Below are positions 31,701 to 48,866 of a stretch of 64,000 nucleotides of DNA, one piece after another; position 1 is the first letter of the stretch; every line of letters starts with the position of its first letter. The stretch lies in contig OW051496.1 in the NCBI GenBank assembly GCA_932521035.1, positions 8,680,001-8,744,000 on the forward strand. Reading direction: 5' to 3'. The notes under the pieces were generated by a model. That model was not told the origin of the DNA. It saw nothing but the letters and a program-made list of their open reading frames with translations, and did not search any database. Source of the DNA: Oscheius dolichura (lineage: Eukaryota > Nematoda > Chromadorea > Rhabditida > Rhabditidae). The translations under genes were made by a program, and so were the position numbers.

Positions 31701-34700
31701 CTAACCCGTTGTTTTTCTGTTCTCAAGCCCGAATCCCCTCTTTGCCCCATCGCCTCCTTTCAAATCTGCTCTTTGGCGGCACCTTTGAACTTTTAAATTC
31801 ATTTTTTATGAGTTACTACAGTACACTGAGCTTTTGTTTTTATCAAAAGCTATAAGAAAAAGAAGAGAAATAGAAGAAGAAGAACTGTTCATGGTCACTG
31901 AATAGATCAAGCGCTCACTGGCCTTGATAGCTCTCCCAAACTATTTTTTTACCTGTCTCTTGACCCGAACACACCTTGTGGAATTTCCAAGGCCATCCAA
32001 CTCTTTGTATCATATTCTCTCCTCTATTTTCTGGTCCCCTATCTTAACTGTTCCAAAGTGCCTAATTTGGCCCCCTCCGCATCATCTTCCGGCCCCCGCT
32101 CTTCTTTATCACTGCCTCATTTGCACCGCGTTCCCATCTGCTCTGCTCTCTCGTTATCTATCTGCCCCGCTTCCCAGGGTTGTACAGGACAGCTCACCTC
32201 TCCCGTGTCCACTCTATTCTACCATTCTATTCGGCGTCCGTCCTTCCGTCGTTCGGCTGTAACACTCACTCTTTCTCTCTCTCTTCGAAGGGGTTCCTGA
32301 CTCATTGTTTGCTGTGGTTTCTCCTTCTCTCTCTCGTGTGCACTTTCTTTCTGGGGGCGCTAAACGGATTCTCCCGTTTTCTGATTCCCCACACTCGCAG
32401 CAGCACGGGCGCGGACGACTACTGCCAATTGTTCCAAAAGCGAGGGCGGCAGAAGGGAGGAGGGGGGTTGAGCCAAGGGGCAAGTGAGGATGGCCAGGGG
32501 GGCAATTCCCTTTGGGAGGATCCAAATGACCAGGGGCTGTCCCCCCTGTCACCCAGCTGTTCATTTAAATCACCCCCGTGCCATCCTCCTCTCATTTTCT
32601 TCATTTCCTCGTCCTTCTTCTCCGTTTCTCTCGCCCTCTCCCCCTTCCCTTCCCTTCCCTTCCCCCCGATTCATCCATCCATCCCTCCTCAGGCTGTTTG
32701 CATTTCGCATTTTTATCCGCACCCCTACGCACCCCAACGGGCTCTTAGTTGTGTCCACAGCCTCTGCGCCCTCTTGTCCCTCCTAATGCGGGTTTTACAG
32801 AGTTTTTTGGCCGGCGGATTTGGTCAGACTCTGGGGGCGAGTGTCTGCCTTAAGCGTCTGAAGTGAGTAAAGAGCGTGAAGGGCGCGAGACGAGGGATTT
32901 GATTGACTTGGAAAGGTTGAAAGGGCAAAGATCCGTACTTTCAGGGGTAAAACGAGGGAGTAAACCCCTTCTGGACCAGGAAAAATGGGCCAAAAGGCGC
33001 CAGAAAGGCCCGTAAATATCCGCAAATAGTCAAAGACCCGTTCGTAAAGCAGTAATTTGTCTTTTGATCACTACGGGGGACTCCTCCTCGATCCCCTTTC
33101 CTTCCACCTTCCATCAGTCCTCCCGCTAATGGAGCTCCCTCTTCCCTTCTCTCTTTTTCGCCTTTCTAGGGGTTTAGCTCGTAGCTTGGCGTGTTCTGTT
33201 CTGTTTAAACCGAGAAAGAAAGCGGGAAAGAGCGCACCCGATGGCTGGTTGACAAAGATCCCAAACTGCGTAATGGAGAGAGCCTTGACCTAGCCGGGGC
33301 GCTTTTCTTTATGTCTACAAACGGTTGAAAATGATATCACTCCGGGATAGGGGGAGAGATGTTCCAGGGGGAATTCCATCCGACAGCCGAAAAAGAGTAA
33401 TCGATGACCCTTTCGAGTGTTTAATTGCTCCCTTTCTTCTCATTTTTTTTCCTCTTTTAAACATGCAAAATCTCCCTCTCTTCCTCCATCAAATTCCCAA
33501 GATAATACTTTCTATGAAATTCTAGGGCTACTTCCAATTTTGCAGGATTGCAATTTCTTGGAACTGCAGCCTTGTCGCGCCTAATAAAGGGCAATCTTAC
33601 CTTCTAGGGGGATACCTAGGGCCTAATTCTTTTCACATCACTCTTTCTAGGTTAATTTTCATTAGAGAGCAGTATGAGGGCGTAGTATACGGTATAAAAA
33701 CAATTGAAAATAGAGAAAACGGGTAAAAAAACATTAAAAATGGCCGTTTCACAGGATAGGTAACCTGGAACTCGCATTGGCGCACTTTCAACACACGTTT
33801 ATCACTACTTTAACCTCTATACCAAAACGATTTAATGCATCGTGATCAGCGGAAAATTCTGTATTTTCTGACCTCTGATTGAAGTATTTTTCCCTTACAT
33901 TCCCTTCAAATAGGATATCTTGTGAGAGAGCAGAAGCTGTTTCAAAACCCGGTCATCTTCCTCCTCCCCCGGTTGACAACTGTCCAGTGTGGGCTCAATC
34001 TCTAGCCTCCCTCTCCCCAAGTTCAACTGTTCCCTCCATCAGATCATGGTCAATAGCCCCTCAATCAGCCAGTAAAAGGACACTCTGCCATTGTCTGGTG
34101 TGTGTACTTTCCCTTCGAGACTCATAGCCCATTCATAGAAGTAAAGTTCAAGTCCCCAGAAGCTGTTTTGAGCCCTTGACTTCCATTCCCAGGCCCTTTG
34201 TTCCTTCCCCCTTTCGGACCTGAAAACAAGCGGAGGGGATATTCGGGGTCCCAGCACGTGTCATTCACACTTAATTAGACAGTCCTTTGATGAAAAATCG
34301 ATGAAACTCGCGCTTCTCCCGTCCGCTCCGGCTATCTAATGAGTTCGCCCTTAACTGCCCTCTCCCGCGGTTCCCGTGGATATCCCCTTCTCTTCCATAA
34401 CTGCCCCCTTGTCTGTCTCCAGATGACGGATCACACAGAGCTCAGAGTCATCCATTTCTGGAAGGAGATAGAGCCGTCCGCCGTTCTTATACAATTTAAA
34501 TTCTCTCTCTCTCTCCCGGTTAAAATTGTTCTTTCCTCCTTTCTTTTAGTCAAGCGGGCAGCAGTTTCCCAGCCTCGTTCCTTTCTCTAAACCCGCCATC
34601 CTTCCTTTGCAGTTTATCTCTTCGTCGATCGCGCATGCCGATGAATTTACGATGAATCAGCCGTTCTTTGCGCTGGTTTTAGTCCCATTTTTCACTTTAA

Positions 34701-35254
34701 ACAGGGCACATTTAAAGGTCTATTTTTGTTAATATCAGCAGTTTTCTTCATTAACAACAAGACAGTACTCTAGTAGTATTTATAACGGCCCAATAAAGCG
34801 AGATACCGCTTTGTATCGGCGTCAGTCATAACACATTCTATTTTAAAGGTCTGCTTTACATTATTTTAATCAGAATTTTAATGTATAAAACTATAAAAGT
34901 CTTCTCTGGCGTCTGCTAGCCCCCTGTTGACCCTAAAATGGAATTGTCTTTGATATTGCAAAGGCCTGGTGATTCATTTCTCATTACTCGTCACCAGCTC
35001 AATTAGCATTCCTCCCAGTTGTTATTCCCCTAAATGGAGTCCATTTAAAGCAAAACAGCTCCGTTTGCGGATATCTTACAGTCTATTCTTTCGAAATACC
35101 AATCTGCCCTTCTCTTGTCTTCGTCTGTTCTTCCTGCCCTCATTTCAACATGTGTCCTCTTCTGTTTACAGCCGTCTCACCTAATCTTGAATGTTTTCCC
35201 AGATGTACTTCCTCCTTTTCTGCTCTTTAAATTACATTTTCCTATAATTAATTA

Positions 35255-35270
35255 TGCCAATTTTTTCCAG
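35255..35270 (+). promoter_or_regulatory. splice acceptor upstream of mig-15 start (cis or trans)
   Basis: AATTTTTTCCAG ends at 35270, 88 bp before the mig-15 ATG, with no open frame joining it to the coding sequence. It is either the end of a 5' UTR intron or a spliced-leader addition site, both normal for nematode genes. Confidence 0.45.
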
Positions 35271-35358
35271 GAAGAAGGTGCCCTGACAGCGGTGGTGGCA
35301 ATATCTCCGACGATTGGGATCGTCCTCCTCGTGGTGGCCCAATCCGCCGAAAACCATC

Positions 35359-41444
<6,086 letters not shown>

Positions 41445-42507
41445 TCTCCCTACAGTACCCACCCTCTGACTCATTTCAATTGGCCGGTTAATATTCCCAG
41501 CGCTTCAATATTCTGTTCTTTCCTTCCTTCCCCCAAGCCTTCTTCTTCCCTTCAATTCCCATCGACTGCCTCTGTAAATAAGCTCAGTCCACGATTCAAT
41601 TCAATTCAATTTTTGCTCTTATTCTATAGCATAATTTGCTCACTTTCCTCCCATATTTAAACGAAATGTTAATTGACAAATAAAAAAAGTCTAGGAGCCA
41701 AATTCATTCGGTGCCCAATCAGTTGAATTCGAACGATTCTACCCCATATTTTTTCGTCCTCTTTTTTGTTGTTTTTTGTAGTTTTTAGCTTCCCGAACGG
41801 ATCATACACCAACATTGCCTTCTCTCTATGTCAAATTTCAAATAAATATTATTATTTCATACTGGATGACTTGAACCGGAGGGAAAGGGACTATATTACA
41901 GATTAGAAGAAGAAACTCCTTGGAACAGGCCACCTGGTCAGATTCAGCCTCTCCTTACCACAGAATTACACGTATTTTTCGTTAGATCGGCTCACGTTCC
42001 CAAATTATTAGGCAGTACCCCGACTTTTAATTCTGAAATTCTCAAGCGATAATCGATCAAACCAAGCATAATAGAGAGAGTTCAGTCTCCTGTCCTCCCT
42101 GCTGCCGGTACGAGGCCTCTTGTGGGGATGTTTCGTTAGCAGAGGGAAGAAACGGTCAACAGGCGGCCCAACTAGAGAGTATTGCCCCTGTAGAGAGTCC
42201 ACAGCGAAAAAAGGGCGCTAAACCGACCTGGCCCCAAGTTCGGCCGGCCCGTTCAACTGGCTTTCTTTCATTACATATCAATCATCCTTCATTCTTCTTT
42301 ATTTTTTACCTAAAACTTTAGGTTTTATCGTAGTTTCGGGGGTTTCCACCGAACTGACTCGGTCTATCTATAACTAGAGACCGCAAAGGCGCGCCTTTTC
42401 GAAAATAAATTCGGGCGAATGCCCCCAGACTCCTAAAATAGTGGTCCTTGCTCTTCTTCGTTCTCTGACAGTGAAATACGCTTCTTTAATGTATATTTTA
42501 GAGCGCA
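41445..42507. other. mig-15 3' UTR and intergenic sequence
   Basis: Several AATAAA signals (near 41680 and 41840) can end mig-15. No gene is supported on either strand. A CAATTCAATTCAATT tract lies near 41598. Confidence 0.5.
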
Positions 42508-43522
42508 ATGGCCGCCTCTTCCTTACCCCAACTTCCTCCTACTCTTTTGGAACGCATTGTATCTAAGGTTTGTATATGTTTTTCACCCTTTATGAAGACT
42601 TTTGCAGTTTGAGGCACAAAGTTATTTCCGCCTGCAGCGGACTTGTCGCGGAATGCTCCAGTTCATTCGATCCTCCCAGAAGATTAGAGTGTATATGGAG
42701 GACGACCTGGATTTCGCTTCTTGTTTGGCTAGTAGCCGATTCGCCCTCTATGGGATTCGCTTCGCCTCGTTCACACCTTCAGCAGGCCAGTTACCCTCTC
42801 TGCCCGTTTTACACCCTAATTTATTCAGATCTTCTGGACAAATTCGATCGGTTCTGTGACAATGTCAAGGCCTATCAGATCACCTGCTCCGATATATACA
42901 TTTATGGCTGTCCAGAGCTGACAAAAGACCACTGTGCCGCTCTTTTCGACGCTCTGAAGCCATCAGAAATCTTTCTACATAGCGAGGGGACGGATCAGTT
43001 CCAAGCATGTTCTTCTCTGACAGGAGTGGTACTTTCTCTTCATTCTTTTTACTACCAGTAATTTTAGAGCAAACTAATCCTGAATGTAGATGTCAACGAT
43101 GTCATCCCTAGTATCCATCTTCTTACAAATAGCCACACAAAAGTCGAATTGGCCGCAGATGGACGCAACACAAACGTTGAGGTCCTAGGGGAGATCTTGA
43201 TTGAAGTCGGAAAAGTAAATAGATCATAATATTACTTCAAATTCTCCCGTCTTTTTAGGCTCTTCAAGATACCCGCCTTTGCTGTTTCTCATTCGTTTTA
43301 ACCTGGGATAACCCCCCGCCGCCTGTTGACAAAGTACTCGAGAAGTGGTCTGAATTTCATCCCATCCTTCAGGATGAGCCGAAAACAAATCTTATTGTAA
43401 AAACTTCTAAAAGCATAATTGACCCTGTAAAGGAGTTCCGTTGTCTTCTTGACCCAGCTAGACTACATTACTTTACATTAATTATGTGCTCAACTGTTGC
43501 ATGTATATATTACAATTGTTAA
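42508..43522 (+). CDS. FB1: divergent F-box/FTH-like protein, complete
   Basis: Exons 42508-42567, 42608-42785, 42829-43028, 43068-43214 and 43259-43522 give 849 nt, 282 aa. The first exon plus the start of the second form an F-box-like helix pair (LPPTLLERIVSK, then FEAQSYFRLQRTCRGMLQF), the pattern by which nematode F-box proteins bind SKR/Skp1 in SCF ubiquitin ligases. The rest follows the family plan: a strand-rich middle, a YxITC block, an LKP block, and a C-terminal block. It is the most divergent intact member: the FEAL-WKGL signature is degraded to FQACSSLTGV. The second intron begins GC rather than GT (GCCAGT). AATAAA at 43524-43529 almost touches the stop. It probably acts as a substrate adaptor, but the target is unknown. 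Confidence 0.72.
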
Positions 43523-43539
43523 AAATAAAAACAACTTCT

Positions 43540-43783
43540 TGAGTTGCCTTCCCTCCTTCCCTTTATAATACTCCTCTTTCTAGACGAAGGAGTATACGTG
43601 AATTCATTCGGCAAGATGACAAAGAACGTCGTCCTGCAATGGGGAGAGATGCCGAGCAGCGCCTACATCTCTACGGGTCAAATCATGGGCTGGGGCAATA
43701 AGGCCATCGAAATCCGATCGGTCGATACGGGACATCTCGACGGTGTTTTTATGCACAAGAAGGCTCAAAAACTGAAGTTCTTG
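43540..43783 (+). pseudogene. duplicated fragment of mig-15 intron 19 and exon 20
   Basis: This 244 bp matches 41053-41299 almost base for base, beginning in the intron before exon 20 and stopping abruptly inside that exon after KLKFL. Differences include a 3-bp deletion (one Val codon lost from PSSVAY), a GGTGAG-to-GGAGAG change and two or three intron changes. It has no start codon, no kinase domain and no continuation, so it is an inert fragment. Retention of the intron shows a DNA-level rather than RNA-mediated copy. It lies directly behind the FB1 poly-A signal. Confidence 0.95.
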
Positions 43784-43793
43784 GCTATCTATT

Positions 43794-44634
43794 CTGAATA
43801 GGCCACCAGACCACAACTACAGAATTACACATACGTACAAGCTGAACTTTTTAAAAAGAGCTAAAAAGGGAACTTTTTCAATAAGCGATGCGTTCCGGCT
43901 AAACGAAGTACACCATTCGATAGAGAATTAAAAGTTATACATGATTGCGGTGTCAGGAAGTGCGCAATGCATCGTAGTACGGCGCAACATATCTGGGCTG
44001 GACTTGGAAAAAATTTGATAAAAGTTTTGTGAAAAGAAAGAAGCCATTGTGTCACTTGCAATGCCTTGATATTAGAAAAATGATATTCCCCGAAATGCTT
44101 GCCTGTACATTATCCTCAGGATGTCACATGGCGCATTGCGCAACTTTTTGATGCTTTCTTGTCGGGAACCTTACTGTTACTGCACAAGTACAGGGAAAGG
44201 AGTAGGCCACGGCAATCCATCCCATCCCGCCCTTTCTCTCTCTCTCTCTAGGTTGGGTTAATCAGTATGGAACATAACTCTAACAAGGTCCGGCTGCCGC
44301 TACCCGACAATGGCCATAAACAAAGCCGTTCTAAAAAAAAAGGTGAGAAGAAATACCATCTCCAGTCGGTCGTTTGTAATCTCACGGAAGTCCCAGTTGG
44401 TCTGTTTTCCATTTGTTTCTGTATTATTTCCACTGTTACACCAAAGAATTCCCCCAAAATCCCTGACCTTGCGAAACCTACTGCGGTAAATGTGCTGCAA
44501 TGTCATGCACTCCTTCCAATCTTTTATCCAAAATTCAATACCGCTCTTCAACTCTTGAATAATGTTGTTTAATTTCGATTTCTTCATATTGTATAGCTGA
44601 AAAAATCATTTCAGGGTCATATTACGGGTTGTAG
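43794..44634. other. intergenic stretch between FB1 region and FB2
   Basis: Contains a CT microsatellite near 44233-44250. A 95-codon ATG frame on the minus strand (44587-44300, MKKSKLNNIIQELKSG) looks protein-like and is followed by a possible donor GTATTT, but no family or second exon can be established. Confidence 0.4.
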
Positions 44635-45681
44635 ATGGTCGGATTTCCTCTCTTTGATCTCCATTTCACTCTTCTAGGAAAAGTTGCCTCCAAGGTATTC
44701 TTTTTCTTTTCTTTTTCTCTTATTTTCTTATCTTTTTTTTCAGTTAGAAGGAAAAAGTTATGCCCGCCTGCAGCAAACATGCCACGGTATGGAGAATCTG
44801 GTCCAAACTAATCGGCATGTGACGGCCTGTGTGCAGAAGGACGCTTCCCTGGAATGGGAGAAGCACAATGACAAGCCATATTTCTTCCTTATCGTGAATG
44901 GCGACGCCGTGGATCTTGACAGTCTCCATGGAGTTCGTTTTGCAGCACTGACATTCCCTCCAGGTTGGTTGCTCCCTGTCTATTTTTAACTGTCCAAAAC
45001 GTTTAGAAATTGAAGAGAAATTTGAAGAATTCTGTTCTGTGTTGAAAAAGTACCGTGTCACATGTGAGCGACTGGATGTCACCTTTTTCGACGGCAGGAA
45101 AGAGCCGCCAAAAGAGCAATGCACCGAATTGTTCAAAATTCTAAAACCGGATGAGGGTAGCATGGACACTAGAAGATCTAACCGGTTTGAAGCGTTTGGC
45201 GCATGGAAAGGACTGGTAAGTTCTACTTTTTTTTTCTCTTTTTTACAGCTACTTTTATAGAAAACGGCTAACATTCGAGTAGCCCCAGAAGCGGTCCTCC
45301 CGGTGTTGAATGTCGTTTCCCAATTTCCGGAAATAGTTCTAAAGATTGAAAGAGAAGACTACAAAAGTTGTGGTCCTGAACAGTATTACAGCGTATTGGT
45401 AGGAATCTTTCAGGTAGAAATGAATGAACAGAATAAAATATTCGTCTTTTTAGTTCCTACGGTCCGTAGCACTCCCCCATCTTCGTCGTTTCTATTGTTC
45501 TGTGAGCTGTGAAAAACAACTGCCCGTGGAAGAACAACTCCACCGGCTGAGTGACTTCCATCCACTCCCAATGATAGATGGGGATCAGTTCGGGAGAAAT
45601 GTTTATGTCTGTATTCTCGGAGAAATTTCCTTTGAACTTACTTTTGGACGGAGAAGAGCCCATATCCGTCATGATCAGTGA
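44635..45681 (+). CDS. FB2: F-box/FTH-like protein, complete
   Basis: Exons 44635-44694, 44744-44963, 45007-45215, 45261-45413 and 45454-45681 give 870 nt, 289 aa. F-box-like N-terminus: FPLFDLHFTLLGKVASK then LEGKSYARLQQTCHGMENL. The middle has FCSVLKKYRVTCERLDV, the CTELFKILKP block and FEAFGAWKGL, which resembles the WK-A-x-L motif of FTH/DUF38 domains of nematode F-box A proteins. The C-terminus has LRRFYCSVSCEKQLPVEEQL. Exon 1 is exactly 60 bp and intron phases are 0,1,0,0, as in the other members. AATAAA lies at 45784. A 101-bp copy of its 3' end is at 47854-47954. Predicted SCF adaptor; partner unknown. Confidence 0.78.
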
Positions 45682-46141
45682 ATTGTTCCCTGTGAGCATA
45701 ACCCCCCTCCCGGTTCTATAGAGTGTCTTAATCCTAACCTCTTACCCTTTTAGAAATGTTACACACTTTGTTGTTATTCTTTAAATAAAAAATGAGTAAT
45801 CCTTGTACAGAAATAACCAATGTGTACACCGTACAACAAAGAACTCTCTGTCGTTTCCACTATTTGTCTTCTAACGGGTGTGATATGTTCATTCAGTGTT
45901 CTTCTCATAGTCCATTTCCCAGATATTCCTCAGAAAAATCTCCCCGCTACGGGACCAGGATGCTTTCAGGACCCGTAGCGGAGACGCCAAATTTGAATCC
46001 GTGGAAATGTATAATATCTTTGCATTTTTTGTCGCATAGTCCCAGTGACCCACTACAGAATTAAAATTGTCCTTTTGGACAGACCAATTAGTTCTGACGT
46101 TGTTCCTAAAGCATACTTTCAGGCCGCATTACATTCTAAAG
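45682..46141. other. FB2 3' UTR and spacer
   Basis: Holds the FB2 poly-A signal and the inverted repeat at 45944-45981. The segment from about 45793 is distantly similar to the FB3 downstream sequence at 47567-47670, showing that the spacer was duplicated with the gene. Confidence 0.5.
45944..45981. repeat. perfect 10-bp inverted repeat with 18-base loop
   Basis: CCGCTACGGG (45944-45953) and CCCGTAGCGG (45972-45981) are exact complements. The loop includes TTTCAGGAC, reminiscent of the dispersed GGTCCCGAARCGA family. Confidence 0.6.
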
Positions 46142-47471
46142 ATGACTGGATTTCCCCTTACCGATCTTCACTCCACTCTTCTGGGAAGGATTGCTTGCAA
46201 GGTTTTCTTTTTTTTCTTAATTGATTCATTTTTTACAGTTACATAGTAAAAGTTATGCCCGATTCCAACAAACATGCCGAGGAATGGCGGAGTTAGTCCG
46301 AACTAATCAAAACGTTACTGCCCATGTAGGACAGGAAGCATTTTTGGAATTGGAAACGCAAGAAAGCGGAACGCCTGTCCTTACTATTTGTATCGATGAC
46401 GGGTTACCCATCGACCTAGAAAGCGTCTACGGAGCTCGGTTTCTAGTGCTTTATATTCAGCAAGGTTAGTTCCGGGCTACAACACTTGAAACATCAGGAA
46501 AGTTTAGGAATTGAAGAAGACTTTGAGGCAGTTTGCACTATGTTGAAAAAATACCGTATCTCGGCCGAGCATCTGGACATGTACAATGAAGGAGATAGAG
46601 CAAGAGAACTGTCTAAAGAGCAATGCGCCGAGGTATTCAAGATTCTAAAGCCCTGCGGTGTGTCGATGGACACCATGGGCACCGACAGATTTGAGGCACT
46701 TTCTGTTTGGAAAGGAGTGGTAAATTCTGCCTTTCTTCTTCTTTCACTTGCAATTTAATAGAAGACGGTTAATCTTGACGTTCTTCCGGAAGACGTTCTC
46801 TCTGCGTTGCGGATCGTTTCCCAATGTTCGCACGTGTTCCTAACTGTAAAGTCAGACGAAACAATGACCTGTGTTCCTGAACAGTATTTCAATACATTGG
46901 AAGGCATTTTGCAGGTAACAATAAACAATACAGGTCCGATAAAAAAATAAGGATTGAAAATAAGGACCGATAAAAAAATAAGGATTGGACTTGAGTCTTT
47001 TCGTCATTTCCGCCCTTTCCTAGTTTTACGGGTGGATGAACTGAAAGAAATCTCGGTCTTCTTTTGCGGTAAGACCCGCATTATTACATGAGAATCTTTG
47101 AAGAGATTGAGAATCACCAAGTCGTTGGGCCTCTATTTTTCCACCCGCATATGTCAATGTCCACCATTTTTCAGTTCCTACAATCTGAATCACTGTCACA
47201 TCTTCGAGTTTTCCGGTGTCATCTAACTTGCGATGAACAACTTCCTCCTGTGAAAGAACAACACAAACGGCTAATAGACTTCAATCTAACTTTTTTGGAA
47301 GAACAGTCCGACCGTTTCTTGTGTGGAGTTGGTGACATTACGATTACCGGTAACTCTTTGGTGAACCTGGATCAATACAGAAAGCTTGCTTATGAGTGTA
47401 AACTAGGCCAAACTCGATTCGAGCTCACTCTGGATGAAAATGGATCAAGTTTGGAGTATTTCTCAAAATGA
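46142..47471 (+). CDS. FB3: F-box/FTH-like protein, complete
   Basis: Exons 46142-46201, 46239-46464, 46508-46719, 46762-46914 and 47175-47471 give 948 nt, 315 aa. N-terminus FPLTDLHSTLLGRIACK then SYARFQQTCRGMAELV is the F-box-like part. MLKKYRISAEHLDMY, CAEVFKILKP and FEALSVWKGV give the FTH-like core. The C-terminal exon has FRCHLTCDEQLPPVKEQ. The closest relative in the window is FB2 (shared start MxGFPL-DLH-TLLG). The last intron is unusually long (260 bp) and contains an imperfect direct repeat around GATAAAAAAATAAGGATTG at about 46938-46987. AATAAA at 47558. Predicted ubiquitin-ligase substrate adaptor. Confidence 0.78.
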
Positions 47472-47853
47472 GTAGTGAATATCCCCCTTTCGAGAACCAC
47501 GTACCCTAACCACTTGTTGATTTATACTCTTTACATTGTCTGTTGTGCTTATTTCTAAATAAAAGTTGAGTAATCTTTGCGTAAATTTCGGTGTAATATC
47601 TTTGTATACGGGACAAAAACTCCCTGTATTTTCTATTGTTTGTTTTGCAACGGATGTGACATGAAAAAGGCTACTCCTTTTCCCGCTTCGTTTCTTCCTG
47701 CTTCTGAAACCAACGCGCTTCTAGCCCAGCTACTATTCCCCAGTAAGACAACCGTTCAGTCGCCAGGATATCAATTCTGCTGCTGTAAACATGTTCGGAA
47801 GCCGACAAGGGTAGAAGCCATGGGCCATGGGCAACGGATATTCCACGGATTAA

Positions 47854-47954
47854 AGAAATGTTTATGTCTGTATTCTTGGCGAAACTTCCTTTGAACTTAC
47901 TTTTGAACGGAGAAGAGCCCATATCCGTCATGATCAGTGAATGGTTCCCTGTGA
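47854..47954 (+). pseudogene. copy of the FB2 3' coding end
   Basis: About 101 bp matches FB2 45595-45696 with a handful of substitutions (for example CTTGGC for CTCGGA and TTTTGAACG for TTTTGGACG), including the final codons and stop. No upstream exons accompany it except diverged spacer sequence, so it is a relic of a deleted paralogue. Confidence 0.85.
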
Positions 47955-48866
47955 ATGTCGCTCCGGTTCAAATTGTTACACCTTCTGTTTGATATTCTTT
48001 AAATAAAAATTGAGTAAACGTTGTGTACAAAAAGCTCTCTATATTTTCAATTCTTTGTGCAACAAGAAAAAGAAAAGGGTGCGCCATAATGTTACTTCTC
48101 TCGCTTGGATTCTGCTCGTTTTCGAAACTACCACTTTTGAACTAGTTACTAACCTCGTATGTTGATAGATTTCTCTCTCTCTCTCTATCTGACAGCCGTC
48201 TGGAGGTCAAGAGGACAAATCTGCGGCCGTAACTGTGCTACAACACGCCAACTTTTGAATAAGCATATATTTCGTCAGTCCCGCGGCGGACAGTGCCTCA
48301 TTTCCTTCTGTTCATGTTTAGTGAATACCTCAAATCCCGGGGTTCACGTACTTTGCGTTCCTTGTGCCAACATGGGAAGGGTGGTTCGCCTAATTACGAT
48401 CATAACCTGTTTGACCCCTCGTTAGAATATTGAGACTCTCTCAATTGGCCCTCACAGAATGGAGGCAGGCGGCTACCCACAGGATTATTTTTGAAAGTCA
48501 TCATCAGTAGAGTTTTCACTATTATTTGCCGTGTAGCCGCAACTAGCCGGACTGGAGAGTTCTTTCAATTGGAGTTAACACATCAGACAGCAGTTCTTAC
48601 TTTACCATATCCCCTCGACGGAACCCCTGCTTGAATTGACAGAAACAGTCGCCTCTTAACCCTGTAAATATCAATCAACATTGCCTTTAATTTTACCCAG
48701 TATTTCCTGTTGTATTCCCCTAATAAACAATGTATTCGCCTGTAAATCACATCCAAAAAAGGCGTTTCAAAACGCTATCGAATATTGCGGTTTGACTCCT
48801 TTGATTTGAAAACAAGGATACGCGTTTCAGCCTGAAAATTTCAGGTCAGTGCCATTTTTCAGTAAG
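47955..48866. other. intergenic stretch before FB4
   Basis: A CT-repeat lies at 48172-48187. No coding exons are supported. The frame at 48159-48425 is not family-like. Confidence 0.45.

Larger units (their letters stand above)
27082..35358. other. 8.3-kb gene-poor, pyrimidine-rich interval upstream of mig-15
   Basis: No exon chain could be assembled on either strand. The stretch 28040-28320 and 31540-33300 is strikingly C/T-rich on the plus strand, with CT-dinucleotide and TTCCC tracts (for example 29925-29942 and 32640-32665), producing long but meaningless frames. Two dispersed-repeat arms form an inverted repeat at 28683-28742. A minus-strand frame at 29106-29294 (FKVASNPLKICQDVDDG) looks protein-like but has no partner exons. 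The interval probably holds mig-15 promoter and 5' untranslated exons. Confidence 0.45.

Noticed and set aside
32180-32866. 228-codon plus-strand frame in the C/T-rich region
   Set aside because: Leu/Ser/Pro-rich translation follows directly from pyrimidine bias; several frames are open at once.
44300-44587. 95-codon minus-strand frame with a true ATG
   Set aside because: Protein-like but isolated; no second exon, family or poly-A logic. Left undecided rather than annotated.
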